Origin: JBDRNO01 sp043811005
GTDB taxonomy: Bacteria; Bacteroidota; Bacteroidia; NORP154
DNA: 64,000 bases
NCBI GenBank assembly: GCA_043811005.1
Contig: JBDRNO010000260.1
Span: 1 to 64,000, forward strand
Reading direction: 5' to 3'
The position numbers and the translations under genes are program-made. Shown piece after piece: positions 47,461-56,317 of the stretch. The notes under the pieces were generated by a model that had not been told where the DNA came from, did not search any database, and saw only the letters and a list, made by a program, of their open reading frames with translations. Position 1 is the stretch's first letter, and each line of letters starts with the position of its first letter.

Positions 47461-48788
47461 AACAATTCACTGCAATATTAACCATTCTGTTACTTCCCTG
47501 CTGCTTCACCCCTTCCAAGATCAGCAATCAAAACTTGTCGTATCTTTACTGGAAGGAATCAAACATGCTTCATCCCGAGTTCACTGTTTTTCATATTTCA
47601 GATAGCATATCCAGATTGTATTGTGCAATTAATTCTAAGGAGTTATTGTACAGCAAAGAAAGCGATACGAGTGAATTTACTGCAGTTTATGTTATTTCAT
47701 ACAATTTATACCCCTCTTTCGAATCAATAGAAATACTCGACAGCGCTTCAGCAAAATTTAATTCAACCGATCATAGGATCCCGGTACAATCTGGAGAAGA
47801 CAGGTCTTCCGGCAAAGCAGGCAAAAAAGACAAGTCACTGGCGGCATCAATACACCGGGGAAAAAGGATCATTCAACATATTGATTTTAAAGCTGCATTG
47901 CAAAAGACCTATTTGCTGGAAGCGAGAGTTTTGGATGTTAAAAGAAATCAAACATCGACAGTATTCATAAACGTGGATAAACGAAGTATTTACAGCCGCC
48001 AAAATTTTATTGTTGAATCCAAAAAAAACGGATCACCCATTTTTAGAAATTACTTAAAAAGCTATAATACTTTTACAATAAGAAGCAACGACAATGATAT
48101 TTCGAAATTATTTATGAGTTATTATAGCCAGGATTTCAACATTGCACATCCCCCTTTTTCAGTACAAGACCAAAATTCGCTAAGGTTAAAACCTGACAGT
48201 ACCTTTTCGATACAGCTCCGCGGCAGCACTAAAACAGCACTCAAATTGCAAAAACGAGGGATCTATCACTTTCAGACTGACTCGATCATTAGAGATGGTT
48301 TAACGCTTTTTAAGTATTATGATGATTTTCCAAAGGTAACATCTCCCGAACATCTAATCGAACCGCTGTGCTATATAACCACGAAGCAGGAATACCAGGA
48401 ACTGATCCTTCACAAGAATAAAAAACTTGCCGTTGACGATTTCTGGCTAAAGATTACCGGAAACCCAGACAGGGGGAAGAAGATCATTCACGAATTTTAT
48501 AATCGCATACAAGATGCAAATAAATACTTTTCCTCCTATTTAGAAGGCTGGAAAACCGACAGGGGGATGATATACATTATTTACGGATTGCCTGATGTTG
48601 TTTACAAAACCTCATCTTATGAGAATTGGGTGTATGGAGAGGAGGGCAACCAGATGTCGCTCAATTTTACTTTTACTAAGGTCAGGAATCCGCTTACTGA
48701 TAATGATTACAGCTTAAACAGGTCGTTAATATATAAAAATAGTTGGTACATGGCAGTTGACGCATGGAGGCAGGGGATAATATATTGA
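47457..48788 (+). CDS. GWxTD-domain lipoprotein
   Basis: 443 residues. A lipobox LLPCC (about 12-16) predicts a lipid-anchored protein. The C-terminal third has the GWKTDRGMIYIIYGLPDVVY signature of the GWxTD domain, found in Bacteroidota and relatives and of unknown function. A central loop RSSGKAGKKDKSLAASIHRG is basic and low in complexity. It is translationally coupled to rmuC. Confidence 0.88.
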   Translation: MKQFTAILTILLLPCCFTPSKISNQNLSYLYWKESNMLHPEFTVFHISDSISRLYCAINSKELLYSKESDTSEFTAVYVISYNLYPSFESIEILDSASAKFNSTDHRIPVQSGEDRSSGKAGKKDKSLAASIHRGKRIIQHIDFKAALQKTYLLEARVLDVKRNQTSTVFINVDKRSIYSRQNFIVESKKNGSPIFRNYLKSYNTFTIRSNDNDISKLFMSYYSQDFNIAHPPFSVQDQNSLRLKPDSTFSIQLRGSTKTALKLQKRGIYHFQTDSIIRDGLTLFKYYDDFPKVTSPEHLIEPLCYITTKQEYQELILHKNKKLAVDDFWLKITGNPDRGKKIIHEFYNRIQDANKYFSSYLEGWKTDRGMIYIIYGLPDVVYKTSSYENWVYGEEGNQMSLNFTFTKVRNPLTDNDYSLNRSLIYKNSWYMAVDAWRQGIIY

Positions 48789-48942
48789 TGATTTTAGAAT
48801 TACATTGGCATTTAGATTATTGTAACTAATCAGTAGTTATAATACAGCTGTTATATTATTATTTGAATATTGAATAAAGAACTTTATCAGTAGAACTGAT
48901 TGGTTACAAAATACTTTTTAGAGTAGGCTCATTATTTATATT

Positions 48943-49698
48943 ATGGATAAAGAATATAAAGATAAATTGGTATTCGGTATAAGACCGATAATGGAAGCAA
49001 TAAAAGCCGGCAAAGAAATTGAGCGGTTATTGATCCGGAAGGATTTGACAGGAGAGCTTGTGAAAGAGTTGATGACACTTGTTGGAGATCAAAAAATACA
49101 TTTTCAATCAGTACCGGTCGAAAAGCTGAACAGGCTGACCAGAAAAAATCATCAGGGTGTTATTTGCTTTATCTCCCTGATTGCTTATGCTTCTCTGGAA
49201 AATATTTTGCCATATATATATGAACAGGGAAAGACACCACTAATATTAATTCTTGACAGGATTACTGACGTCCGAAACTTCGGTGCTATATCGAGAACCG
49301 CTGAGTGTGCCTGTGTTGATGCCATTGTAATACCTTTAAGGGAAATGGCACAGATAAATGCCGATGCAATCAAGACCTCTGCCGGTGCACTGCATAAAAT
49401 ACCCGTTTGCCGTTCAAAAAGCTTGAAGGAGGCAATAAGATTTCTGAAAAACAGCGGTTTGCAGATAGTTGCATGTACGGAAAAAGCCGCAAGCTCTTAT
49501 GATGAGGTTGATTACAGGCTCCCCACAGCAATAATAATGGGTTCCGAGGAAAACGGAGTATCGGAAGAATGCCTGCAATCGTCAGATTTAAATGTTAAGA
49601 TCCCGCTAAGAGGTGAAATTGAATCCCTGAATGTTTCTGTTGCCTCAGGGATAGTTCTATTTGAAGCAATAAGGCAAAGGAAATTTAAAAGGGAATAA
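48943..49698 (+). CDS. rlmB: 23S rRNA 2'-O-methyltransferase, RlmB/TrmH type
   Basis: 251 residues. N-terminal substrate-binding domain (VFGIRPIMEAIKAGKEIERL) and a SPOUT knot domain with LILDRITDVRNFGAISRTAE, IMGSEENGVSEECL and IPLRGEIESLNVSVASGIVL. RlmB methylates G2251 of 23S rRNA; other TrmH-group targets cannot be excluded. It converges on the glycosyltransferase gene with a 1-nt gap. Confidence 0.9.
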   Translation: MDKEYKDKLVFGIRPIMEAIKAGKEIERLLIRKDLTGELVKELMTLVGDQKIHFQSVPVEKLNRLTRKNHQGVICFISLIAYASLENILPYIYEQGKTPLILILDRITDVRNFGAISRTAECACVDAIVIPLREMAQINADAIKTSAGALHKIPVCRSKSLKEAIRFLKNSGLQIVACTEKAASSYDEVDYRLPTAIIMGSEENGVSEECLQSSDLNVKIPLRGEIESLNVSVASGIVLFEAIRQRKFKRE

Positions 49699-49699
49699 G

Positions 49700-51031
49700 T
49701 TAAATGCAAACTTTAATAATATGTCTTACCCTTTCCCTCAGAATCAAATTTAATTCTGTTTGTTGCCTTCCATGAATTGAGGGATGACCATATAATGATT
49801 TCCGCATGTCAGCCATCCCATTAAATCCGGCAGACCTTTCCATAGCGTTTTTTAATCCGTCCCTGGCTGAAAAACGTTCCTGTGATATCATATAAAAAAT
49901 ACCCTTTTCGTGAAGAAGATCAGCGAGGTATTCCTGTTCAGTCTGTCCGGGGGTTGGAACAAATATTGCCTTTTTCCCAAGAACCGCCAGGTCCATTATT
50001 GTTGAGTAACCGGGTCTGCTCAATACCAATTTTGAAGAAAGAATTGCCTCCCGCATTTTGCTGGTTTCAAGATGGTGATAAATTTCAATTCCAGCCCCAC
50101 GAGCCCACTCGCTGCCCCCCTGAGTACTTGTAAAAGTGGGATTCTTGCGCTCTGGAACTTCCTCCCCTTCGGATTTTTTTTCAGCGGACGCTGTGGATGC
50201 CTTCAGCGGAGGGACTCCCCTCCCTTCGGGAGGGGCCGGGGGTGGGCTGTTGCTTTCTTCGGTTACTCCCCTGACCATAAGAACTTTTAAGGATGCACTT
50301 TCCAATTGTTTCATCACAATTATTTCAAATATGCTTCGTTGTGGTTCAGGCCCTGAAACTATCACCATCAGATCGTATTTATAATTACCCATAGACAAAT
50401 CCTGCCCTTTCAGTGAAGGAGGATTTTTGTCGAGGTTATTATCAAAAAAATCAAATCTTGAAAGCGGACCAATATAAAATGCATTATCCGGTAAAGGATA
50501 TCCATGTGCCAGGTCTCCTGAAAGATTTTCACTTCCCTGGAAATCCGGCACCCAACATTCATTGTATTTATTGATAAAGAAGCGGCTTATACGGTGGAGG
50601 ATCGGTTCAAGGAATTTCAAATTCTCCGGGCATTTCACCATTACCTGGTGAGTTATGAAAACAGAGTGTACGGTTTTGTTCCATAAACCAAATCTGTTGT
50701 CGGAGATGACAGCATCAATATTGTATTTTTTAATTATGGATTTTAATAAGGTGTGTTCTTTGTAAATCCCATGAAAAATTTTGGGCAATGACATCATCAT
50801 TTTCCGTTCCATACTGCTATTACTGGGATATGATATGCTGTAGCCGGGAAATTTAATGAACTCTAATTGAGGAAATTCTTTCTTTAAAAGTGCCAATGGC
50901 CGTTTGTCTGCACCTATAACTACTTCAACTTCGCTGTTGATCAATTCTTTTATTACCGGGATGCAGCGTGTTGCATGTCCCAATCCCCAATCCAATGGGC
51001 AGACCAGTATGCGTTTTTTGGTTTTACTCAT
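49700..51031 (-). CDS. GT28/MurG-like glycosyltransferase with repeat insert
   Basis: 443 residues. ILVCPLDWGLGHATRCIPVI (9-28) is the N-lobe nucleotide-fold start, and SRPGYSTIMDLAVLGKKAIF with PTPGQTEQEYLADLL is the C-lobe donor site of the GT-B fold. Between them, residues about 257-316 (ESNSPPPAPPEGRGVPPLKA and on) are coded by a GC-rich block absent from relatives of about 380 residues. The insert would lie in the C-lobe at a surface loop. Acceptor unknown; a lipid or cell-envelope glycan role is inferred. Confidence 0.78.
   Translation of the reverse strand: MSKTKKRILVCPLDWGLGHATRCIPVIKELINSEVEVVIGADKRPLALLKKEFPQLEFIKFPGYSISYPSNSSMERKMMMSLPKIFHGIYKEHTLLKSIIKKYNIDAVISDNRFGLWNKTVHSVFITHQVMVKCPENLKFLEPILHRISRFFINKYNECWVPDFQGSENLSGDLAHGYPLPDNAFYIGPLSRFDFFDNNLDKNPPSLKGQDLSMGNYKYDLMVIVSGPEPQRSIFEIIVMKQLESASLKVLMVRGVTEESNSPPPAPPEGRGVPPLKASTASAEKKSEGEEVPERKNPTFTSTQGGSEWARGAGIEIYHHLETSKMREAILSSKLVLSRPGYSTIMDLAVLGKKAIFVPTPGQTEQEYLADLLHEKGIFYMISQERFSARDGLKNAMERSAGFNGMADMRKSLYGHPSIHGRQQTELNLILRERVRHIIKVCI
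50085..50262. repeat. GC-rich palindromic insert within the glycosyltransferase gene
   Basis: About 178 nt with strong C/G runs, including the hairpin CCCCTCCCTTCGGGAGGGG (50218-50236), unlike the AT-rich gene around it. It keeps the reading frame and contributes a Pro/Glu/Lys-rich loop. Similar material is at 6662-6747 and 51075-51170. Confidence 0.75.
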
Positions 51032-51074
51032 ATAGAGGGGTAATTATAGTTTGTTTATTAAGTCGGTTATTTAC

Positions 51075-51170
51075 CTCACCCCCTGCCCCTCTCCTAAAAA
51101 CAGTAGAGGGGAGAGCCAACGTGCAGGCTCTCCTCCGCCAGCTGGCGGAGAGATACAGAGGGAGTGAAAA
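51075..51170. repeat. Intergenic GC-rich repeat with CCGCCAGCTGGCGG palindrome
   Basis: CACCCCCTGCCCCTCTCC, then a short inverted AGAGGGGAGAG, then TCCGCCAGCTGGCGGA at 51134-51149. An intergenic relative of the blocks found in porX and the glycosyltransferase gene; it lies just upstream of the latter's start. Confidence 0.7.
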
Positions 51171-51276
51171 ATCTTAGCAATAAAATATCTTGTCTATTCT
51201 TTTGATTTTTCACGACTTAATACAAATACATTAAACTAAACGCGATGAAAGGGCATTTATTTCGACATTTTGCAAT

Positions 51277-51441
51277 TCAAATAACCTCTTGATGGGAACA
51301 GCCGTCTTTGAATCTACAGCCTATACAGACTGAACTGCTATTATTACCGGATCTTTCTTTTTTGATATTTTTTACCAGTTTATAAACAACATATATTACC
51401 GCTGCAATGACTATCACTAATGTTATAATTTCCTGAGTCAT
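51277..51441 (-). CDS. FeoB-associated Cys-rich membrane peptide
   Basis: 54 residues: MTQEIITLVIVIAAVIYVVY is a single membrane segment, then a basic stretch and a C-terminal Cys cluster VCIGCRFKDGC. This matches the small Cys-rich proteins encoded beside feoB in many bacteria (FeoC-like or FeoB-associated). It lies 271 nt downstream of feoB on the same strand, separated by a heptamer hairpin and a palindrome. The Cys set may bind iron or an Fe-S cluster. Confidence 0.8.
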   Translation of the reverse strand: MTQEIITLVIVIAAVIYVVYKLVKNIKKERSGNNSSSVCIGCRFKDGCSHQEVI

Positions 51442-51565
51442 GCTTTTTTGAATACAACTTTTAAATTGATTAAAAATATTGATCTTTAGATTCTAAATTT
51501 ATTCAAATACAAGAATTTGAATAAAAACCGCTTTTAGCGGGAAATACATTTTACCAATATGATAC

Positions 51566-51645
51566 AAGTCGGCAGTCTTCAGTCGGCAATCAGAAGTCTA
51601 CAGTAAGAATTTTTTTTGCCGACTGGGGACTGCCGACTGTAGACT
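51566..51645. repeat. Inverted heptamer arrays (CAGTCGG type)
   Basis: Left units AAGTCGG, CAGTCTT, CAGTCGG, CAATCAG, AAGTCTA and CAGTAAG (51566-51607); an A/T spacer with T8; right units GCCGACT, GGGGACT, GCCGACT and GTAGACT (51618-51645), the complement of the left arm. In the feoB transcript it could fold as a terminator-like hairpin. Confidence 0.75.
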
Positions 51646-51672
51646 TGTCTATTAACACCAACAAAATTATCG

Positions 51673-51688
51673 TCCGCCAGCTGGCGGA
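51673..51688. repeat. CCGCCAGCTGGCGG palindrome
   Basis: Perfect TCCGCCAGCTGGCGGA, 24 nt after the feoB stop. Confidence 0.8.
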
Positions 51689-51712
51689 TGGTAAGTTTGC
51701 TTTTTAAAGAGC

Positions 51713-53986
51713 CTACAAAAATATACTACCGATCTGATAAACTAAAAAAGATACGATCCATGCCAGTACAGTTGTATATGTCAATGTAAAAATTGCCCAT
51801 TTCCAGCTGTTGGATTCTTTTTTTATGGCTGCAACTGCTGCAACACAGGGGAAATAGATCAGAATAAATAACATGAAACCGAAAGCGATCAATGGAGTAA
51901 ATACCCTTTGTCCTTTCATCTCACCGGAATGATAGGTATGGCTCTTCAATTTATGCATTAGGGTTTGGGATATCTCATCAACATCCGGATCAGCCTGGTA
52001 AAGAACTCCCATTGTGCTAACAATAATTTCTTTAGCGCCAAGCCCTGCGATAAGGCTAACTCCCATTTTCCAATCAAAGCCCAGGGGTTTGATAGCAGGT
52101 TCAATAAAGTGTCCCATTCTTCCTATATAGGATATTTCATGTCTTTCAGCTTCCTTCTCAAGTTCCAACTGTCTTATGTGTTCATTTTTTTCAAAAGTCA
52201 GCGCTGACACCTTCTCCTCATCCAAAGCGTTTAAACTGCTTATTTGTTTATTATAGCCGGCTCCGGTTTGTGAAATAAGTTCATCATAATTTTTTGAGTA
52301 CTTTACATTCCTGGGGTAGTATCCCAATGCCCATATTATAATGGATGCGATCAGGATAATTCCTCCCATTTTTTTCAGGTATTCAGAAGCATAGTTCCAC
52401 ATGTGTAACAGGATGAATTTCAAGGTCGGAACCCTATATGTAGGGAGCTCCATAACAAAAGGGACCTCATGTGACTTAAACAATGTCTTCTTAAAAACCA
52501 CTGCCATTCCTATTGCAAGGGCAATACCTATAAAATATATGGAAAACAACATTGTTCCGGGATTATTAGGAAAAAACGCACCTATAAGCAAGATGTAAAC
52601 CGGCAACCTGGCACTGCATGACATAAATGGATTTATGAGCATGGTCAGCAAACGGTCATTCCTGTTTTCTAAAGTCCTCGTTGCCATAATAGCAGGAACA
52701 TTACAACCGAATCCCATTATCAGGGGAATAAATGATTTACCGTGCAGCCCGATCTTATGCATTATTTTATCCATTATGAATGCCGCACGCGACATATAAC
52801 CAGTATTCTCCATCAATGAAATAAAGAAAAAGAGGATAATAATGTTTGGAAGAAAGACTATTACACCACCTACACCACCTATAATGCCATCAATTAACAG
52901 GTCTTTTAGAGGCCCTTCTGTCATGAATGTATCAACTGAATCACCTATTATTGTAACAAGCTTGTCTATCCAATCCATGGGCATCTTTCCGAATGTGAAA
53001 GTTGACTGGAACATCACCCACATGAAAAGGATAAAAATTGGGAATCCCCATAGCTTGTGAGTTAAAAAAGTATCAATTATTTCTGTTTTTTTCCTTCTGG
53101 TTGGTATTCCTTCAGTGTATGTTTCTTTTACAGCTCCGGAAATAAAACCATATTTGGCATCTGTAATCAAAGTTTCACCGTCTTCCCTGTACTGAGTTTC
53201 CAGTTTATTTATTTCTTCTTTTGAGATATCGTCAATCTCCCGGAAGTTTTTGCAAACTTTAAGCATGTCATAAACTTCCTGATCTTTTACTATAAGCTTT
53301 ATAGCTAAAAATCTGGATGATAACCTGTCTGTATTTGAGATATTCTCCTTAACCTTGATTTTTTCCTGGATGGCTTTTATTGATTTCTCAATAGGTGAGC
53401 CATAATTAATATGAATATGCCTGACTGTTGGCTCTTTATCTTCAAAAACCTCACTAGCTTTTTGGAATAACTCATTAATGCCCTTTCCTTTGGAACTGAC
53501 AGTGGGTATAATCGGGATACCGATCATTTTACCCATAGCTTCATAATCAAATCTATCACCTTTTTTCAACAATTCATCATACATGTTTAAGGCAATCACT
53601 ACCTTGATATCCATGTCAATTAGCTGTGTGGTAAGGAACAAATTTCTTTCAAGGTTTGAGGCATCAACAATGTTGATCACAATGTCAGGATGTTTTTCAA
53701 GAATATGGTTCCTTACGTAAAGTTCCTCCGGACTATGAGCTGATAAGGAATATGTTGCGGGTAAATCTGTTATATTGAATGTATACCCTTTTTGTTTAAA
53801 TTCAGCCGTTTTGGAATCTATTGTTACCCCACCATAGTTGCCTGTATGCTCCCTTACTCCTGAGGCGTGATTAAAAAGAGATGTTTTCCCTGAATTGGGA
53901 TTTCCTACTAATGCAACATTTATTATTATTCCCATTTCTTTGGTTGAAGTTTTATGAACACCCTTTGTAATTGTTCCTTTTCTCAT
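51713..53986 (-). CDS. feoB: Ferrous iron transporter FeoB
   Basis: 757 residues. N-terminal G domain with G1 VALVGNPNSGKTSLFNHASG (about 26-45), DLPATYSLS and NMYDELLKKGD; a helical linker; then about eight membrane segments including GGVIVFLPNIIILFFFISLM and FGCNVPAIMATRTLENRNDR with the conserved Cys. A 17-residue basic N-extension precedes MGIIINVALVG; the inner Met is a possible start. No feoA is fused or adjacent. Two palindromic boxes upstream suggest iron control. Confidence 0.95.
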   Translation of the reverse strand: MRKGTITKGVHKTSTKEMGIIINVALVGNPNSGKTSLFNHASGVREHTGNYGGVTIDSKTAEFKQKGYTFNITDLPATYSLSAHSPEELYVRNHILEKHPDIVINIVDASNLERNLFLTTQLIDMDIKVVIALNMYDELLKKGDRFDYEAMGKMIGIPIIPTVSSKGKGINELFQKASEVFEDKEPTVRHIHINYGSPIEKSIKAIQEKIKVKENISNTDRLSSRFLAIKLIVKDQEVYDMLKVCKNFREIDDISKEEINKLETQYREDGETLITDAKYGFISGAVKETYTEGIPTRRKKTEIIDTFLTHKLWGFPIFILFMWVMFQSTFTFGKMPMDWIDKLVTIIGDSVDTFMTEGPLKDLLIDGIIGGVGGVIVFLPNIIILFFFISLMENTGYMSRAAFIMDKIMHKIGLHGKSFIPLIMGFGCNVPAIMATRTLENRNDRLLTMLINPFMSCSARLPVYILLIGAFFPNNPGTMLFSIYFIGIALAIGMAVVFKKTLFKSHEVPFVMELPTYRVPTLKFILLHMWNYASEYLKKMGGIILIASIIIWALGYYPRNVKYSKNYDELISQTGAGYNKQISSLNALDEEKVSALTFEKNEHIRQLELEKEAERHEISYIGRMGHFIEPAIKPLGFDWKMGVSLIAGLGAKEIIVSTMGVLYQADPDVDEISQTLMHKLKSHTYHSGEMKGQRVFTPLIAFGFMLFILIYFPCVAAVAAIKKESNSWKWAIFTLTYTTVLAWIVSFLVYQIGSIFL

Positions 53987-54014
53987 TATTCTTTAATTCT
54001 AAAAGCCCTTGTTG

Positions 54015-54031
54015 TTTAGATTAATTCTAAA
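54015..54031. promoter_or_regulatory. Operator candidate 1, feoB
   Basis: TTTAGATTAATTCTAAA, a perfect 17-bp palindrome about 30 nt upstream of the feoB start. It resembles DtxR/Fur-type metal-regulator sites in length and symmetry. Confidence 0.55.
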
Positions 54032-54054
54032 TAACTAAGCGAAGAAAATACTTA

Positions 54055-54071
54055 TTTAGAATAATTCCAAA
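54055..54071. promoter_or_regulatory. Operator candidate 2, feoB
   Basis: TTTAGAATAATTCCAAA, a one-mismatch repeat of the first box exactly 40 bp away, placing both on the same DNA face. Confidence 0.5.
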
Positions 54072-54142
54072 TAATATTTTAAAGAAGAGCCTAAATGTAG
54101 AATTTAAAATCAGGAATAGTTGGTAAATTTTACTTTGAAAGT

Positions 54143-55469
54143 TTATTTTACATGCAGCATTTTTTTCTTTAAAACCATTCCATCACTTTTCAACACATAA
54201 TAATACATTCCACTTCCTATGTTATATTCTTCGGGATCAAACCTTTCAATATACTTTCCATAATCATACCTCTGATCATCTATCATTGTTCTTATTTCCC
54301 TTCCCATGAAGTCATAAACTTTAAGACTTATTATTGAACTTTTGTGTAATTTGAATGAGATAAAAGTCTCGTTGGTAAAAGGATTCGGGCGATTTTGATT
54401 TAGCAAGACATTAGCTGCAAATAGCTCTTCCTCAACACCGGAAATCAAATCCGGGTCAACAATAGCAGTCCAAATGCTCAGATCAGAGTCATCTAATCTT
54501 GTCCATATCGGTCTAATAACACTATCATGTGCAGTTATATTGGTATAATCTCCAAAAAACACTGATTGATCTGGCAGGAAAGGGGATTCACTAATTTTAA
54601 AATTTGTAAAGGTATATCCGCCATCGGTTGAAACAACCATATAAACATCCGTTTGATTGTTGTTATAATTTCTGCGGTCATAAAAAACAAAATATAAATA
54701 TCCGTTTGTTTGATCAATTGTCATCCAGGTGAAGAACTGTTGTTTCCCGGGAGGGTCATTATTGACACGGATCGGGGCACACCATGTATTTCCTCCGTCT
54801 GTTGATTTTGTCAGCCACACATCAGTGTCATCGGAACCGTTTCGCTGATCGGTCCAATTAATGTAAATAGATCCGCTATATGGTCCGTTGCTAAGATCAC
54901 AAACAGTTATAGGAAGACCATGTTTGCCCACCGTCAACCGATTTGGAAAATAAGATGATGGTGCTGTCATTGACGTTTGTACTGCCATAATCATCAAATT
55001 GTGTCCATGTTACATAAATGTGATTGGTATTTCTATCAACTACCACCCACTCTTTATCCTGCGCTTTGGTTCCATTTAAACCCATGTAAGTTCCGTCTGT
55101 CCATGTTGTTCCGTTATCTGATGATTTCTGACAAACAATCCTGTCTATCCAGTTTCCTGAATCAGGGTTGGAAAGATGGAAATAATAAAAATGACCAGCA
55201 GTGTCAACAAAAACAGCGGGATCGCCCCACACACCGTAAGAAGAGGATTGCACATGCTCAGTCCAGGTATATCCCCCGTCAGAAGAAACATAGTAATTAT
55301 CTAAATTGGCAGCAGCTACAATTTTATCGGTATTATTGGGATCCAAGACAATGGTTGTCTCATTGGGATTATTCAAATTACTTATAAGCACATTTGTATG
55401 TTGCGCGAAGAGTTGATTAAAAAGGAATAAGACGATTATAAAGCAAAATTTTTCCATACTTCTAATCAT
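54143..55469 (-). pseudogene. BNR/sialidase-like T9SS protein, one frame break
   Basis: Two frames (54897-55469 and 54143-54997) form one gene. Signal peptide MEKFCFIIVLFLFNQLFAQ; then BNR-type repeats (YYVSSDGGYTWTEH, KSSDNGTTWTDGT, KSVDGGQTWS) as in sialidase or exo-alpha beta-propellers; after the break STDGGYTFTNFK, then NRPNPFTNETFISFKL and a FlgD-like type A sorting domain ending KKKMLHVK. The break is near 54900-54920, where GQTWS should join LPITVCDLSN. Whether it is a sequencing error or a real lesion is open. Confidence 0.7.
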
Positions 55470-55703
55470 TAAATTGATAGTATGAGAATTTTAATGTTTC
55501 GCCACGAATTTTAAAAAAAAATATATTAGTGTAAATTCGTGAATAGAATCTTATATTATTTTCATTACCCCACAACAAAGATAATAAAAAGATGGTTCAC
55601 CCCGTGAAGCATTAATCATACAAAAAACAATAAGGAATATTGGCATCTTTATTGTACATCTAACTGTTAATTATTCACACTAGAGGCATTCAAATTAATA
55701 GTT

Positions 55704-56294
55704 ATGAAAACTTTTCTGGTAATTTTTTGTCTTATTCTTACTACAAACGCTTTTACACAAAAAAAGAAAGATATTATTAAGAAAATAGATAATTATATGA
55801 ATAAAACTATTTATTATGCTATGTATGAAACAAATTATGATAGTTTAAAATCCGTAATAAAACAATATTTCATGGAAAATGATTTCATTCAAACCAAAGA
55901 ATCAGATTCTGATATGACCTTCTATACAAAAGTTCCATTTATGTGTTCAACATACAGGTATGCAAAATCATATAAATATACAGCAATTAAACATAAAACT
56001 TGTTATAGAAAAGCTTTTGTTACAGTTTCAATTTATGATGAAAAACCGGGGAAAAACATACGTATATCGTGGTATGTTGTCAATTATCCTCCTGGTGTAT
56101 GGAGGCATGGTGGGACAGGATATGTCGGATATTCATTTGATGAATTGTCATTACGTAAATATCTATATATTACCTATTATAGGAAATTTATTCCATTTCC
56201 TGAACAGCTTGCAAACAGCATAAATGATTACAATGCTTCTCAAACGAAAGAGCAAAAAAAAATAGTAAAAAGCAAAAATTATTATATTTACTAA
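55704..56294 (+). CDS. Secreted protein of unknown function
   Basis: 196 residues. A signal peptide (MKTFLVIFCLILTTNAFTQ) is followed by a Lys/Tyr-rich mature part with YYAMYETNYDSLKSVIKQY, MTFYTKVPFMCSTYRYAKSY and GYVGYSFDELSLRKYLYI. No family recognised and no sorting domain, so it is probably periplasmic. The 235-nt gap upstream has no other gene; no promoter of the phylum type was evident. Confidence 0.6.
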   Translation: MKTFLVIFCLILTTNAFTQKKKDIIKKIDNYMNKTIYYAMYETNYDSLKSVIKQYFMENDFIQTKESDSDMTFYTKVPFMCSTYRYAKSYKYTAIKHKTCYRKAFVTVSIYDEKPGKNIRISWYVVNYPPGVWRHGGTGYVGYSFDELSLRKYLYITYYRKFIPFPEQLANSINDYNASQTKEQKKIVKSKNYYIY

Positions 56295-56317
56295 TAAAAA
56301 TAGAGCTGGTATACAGA

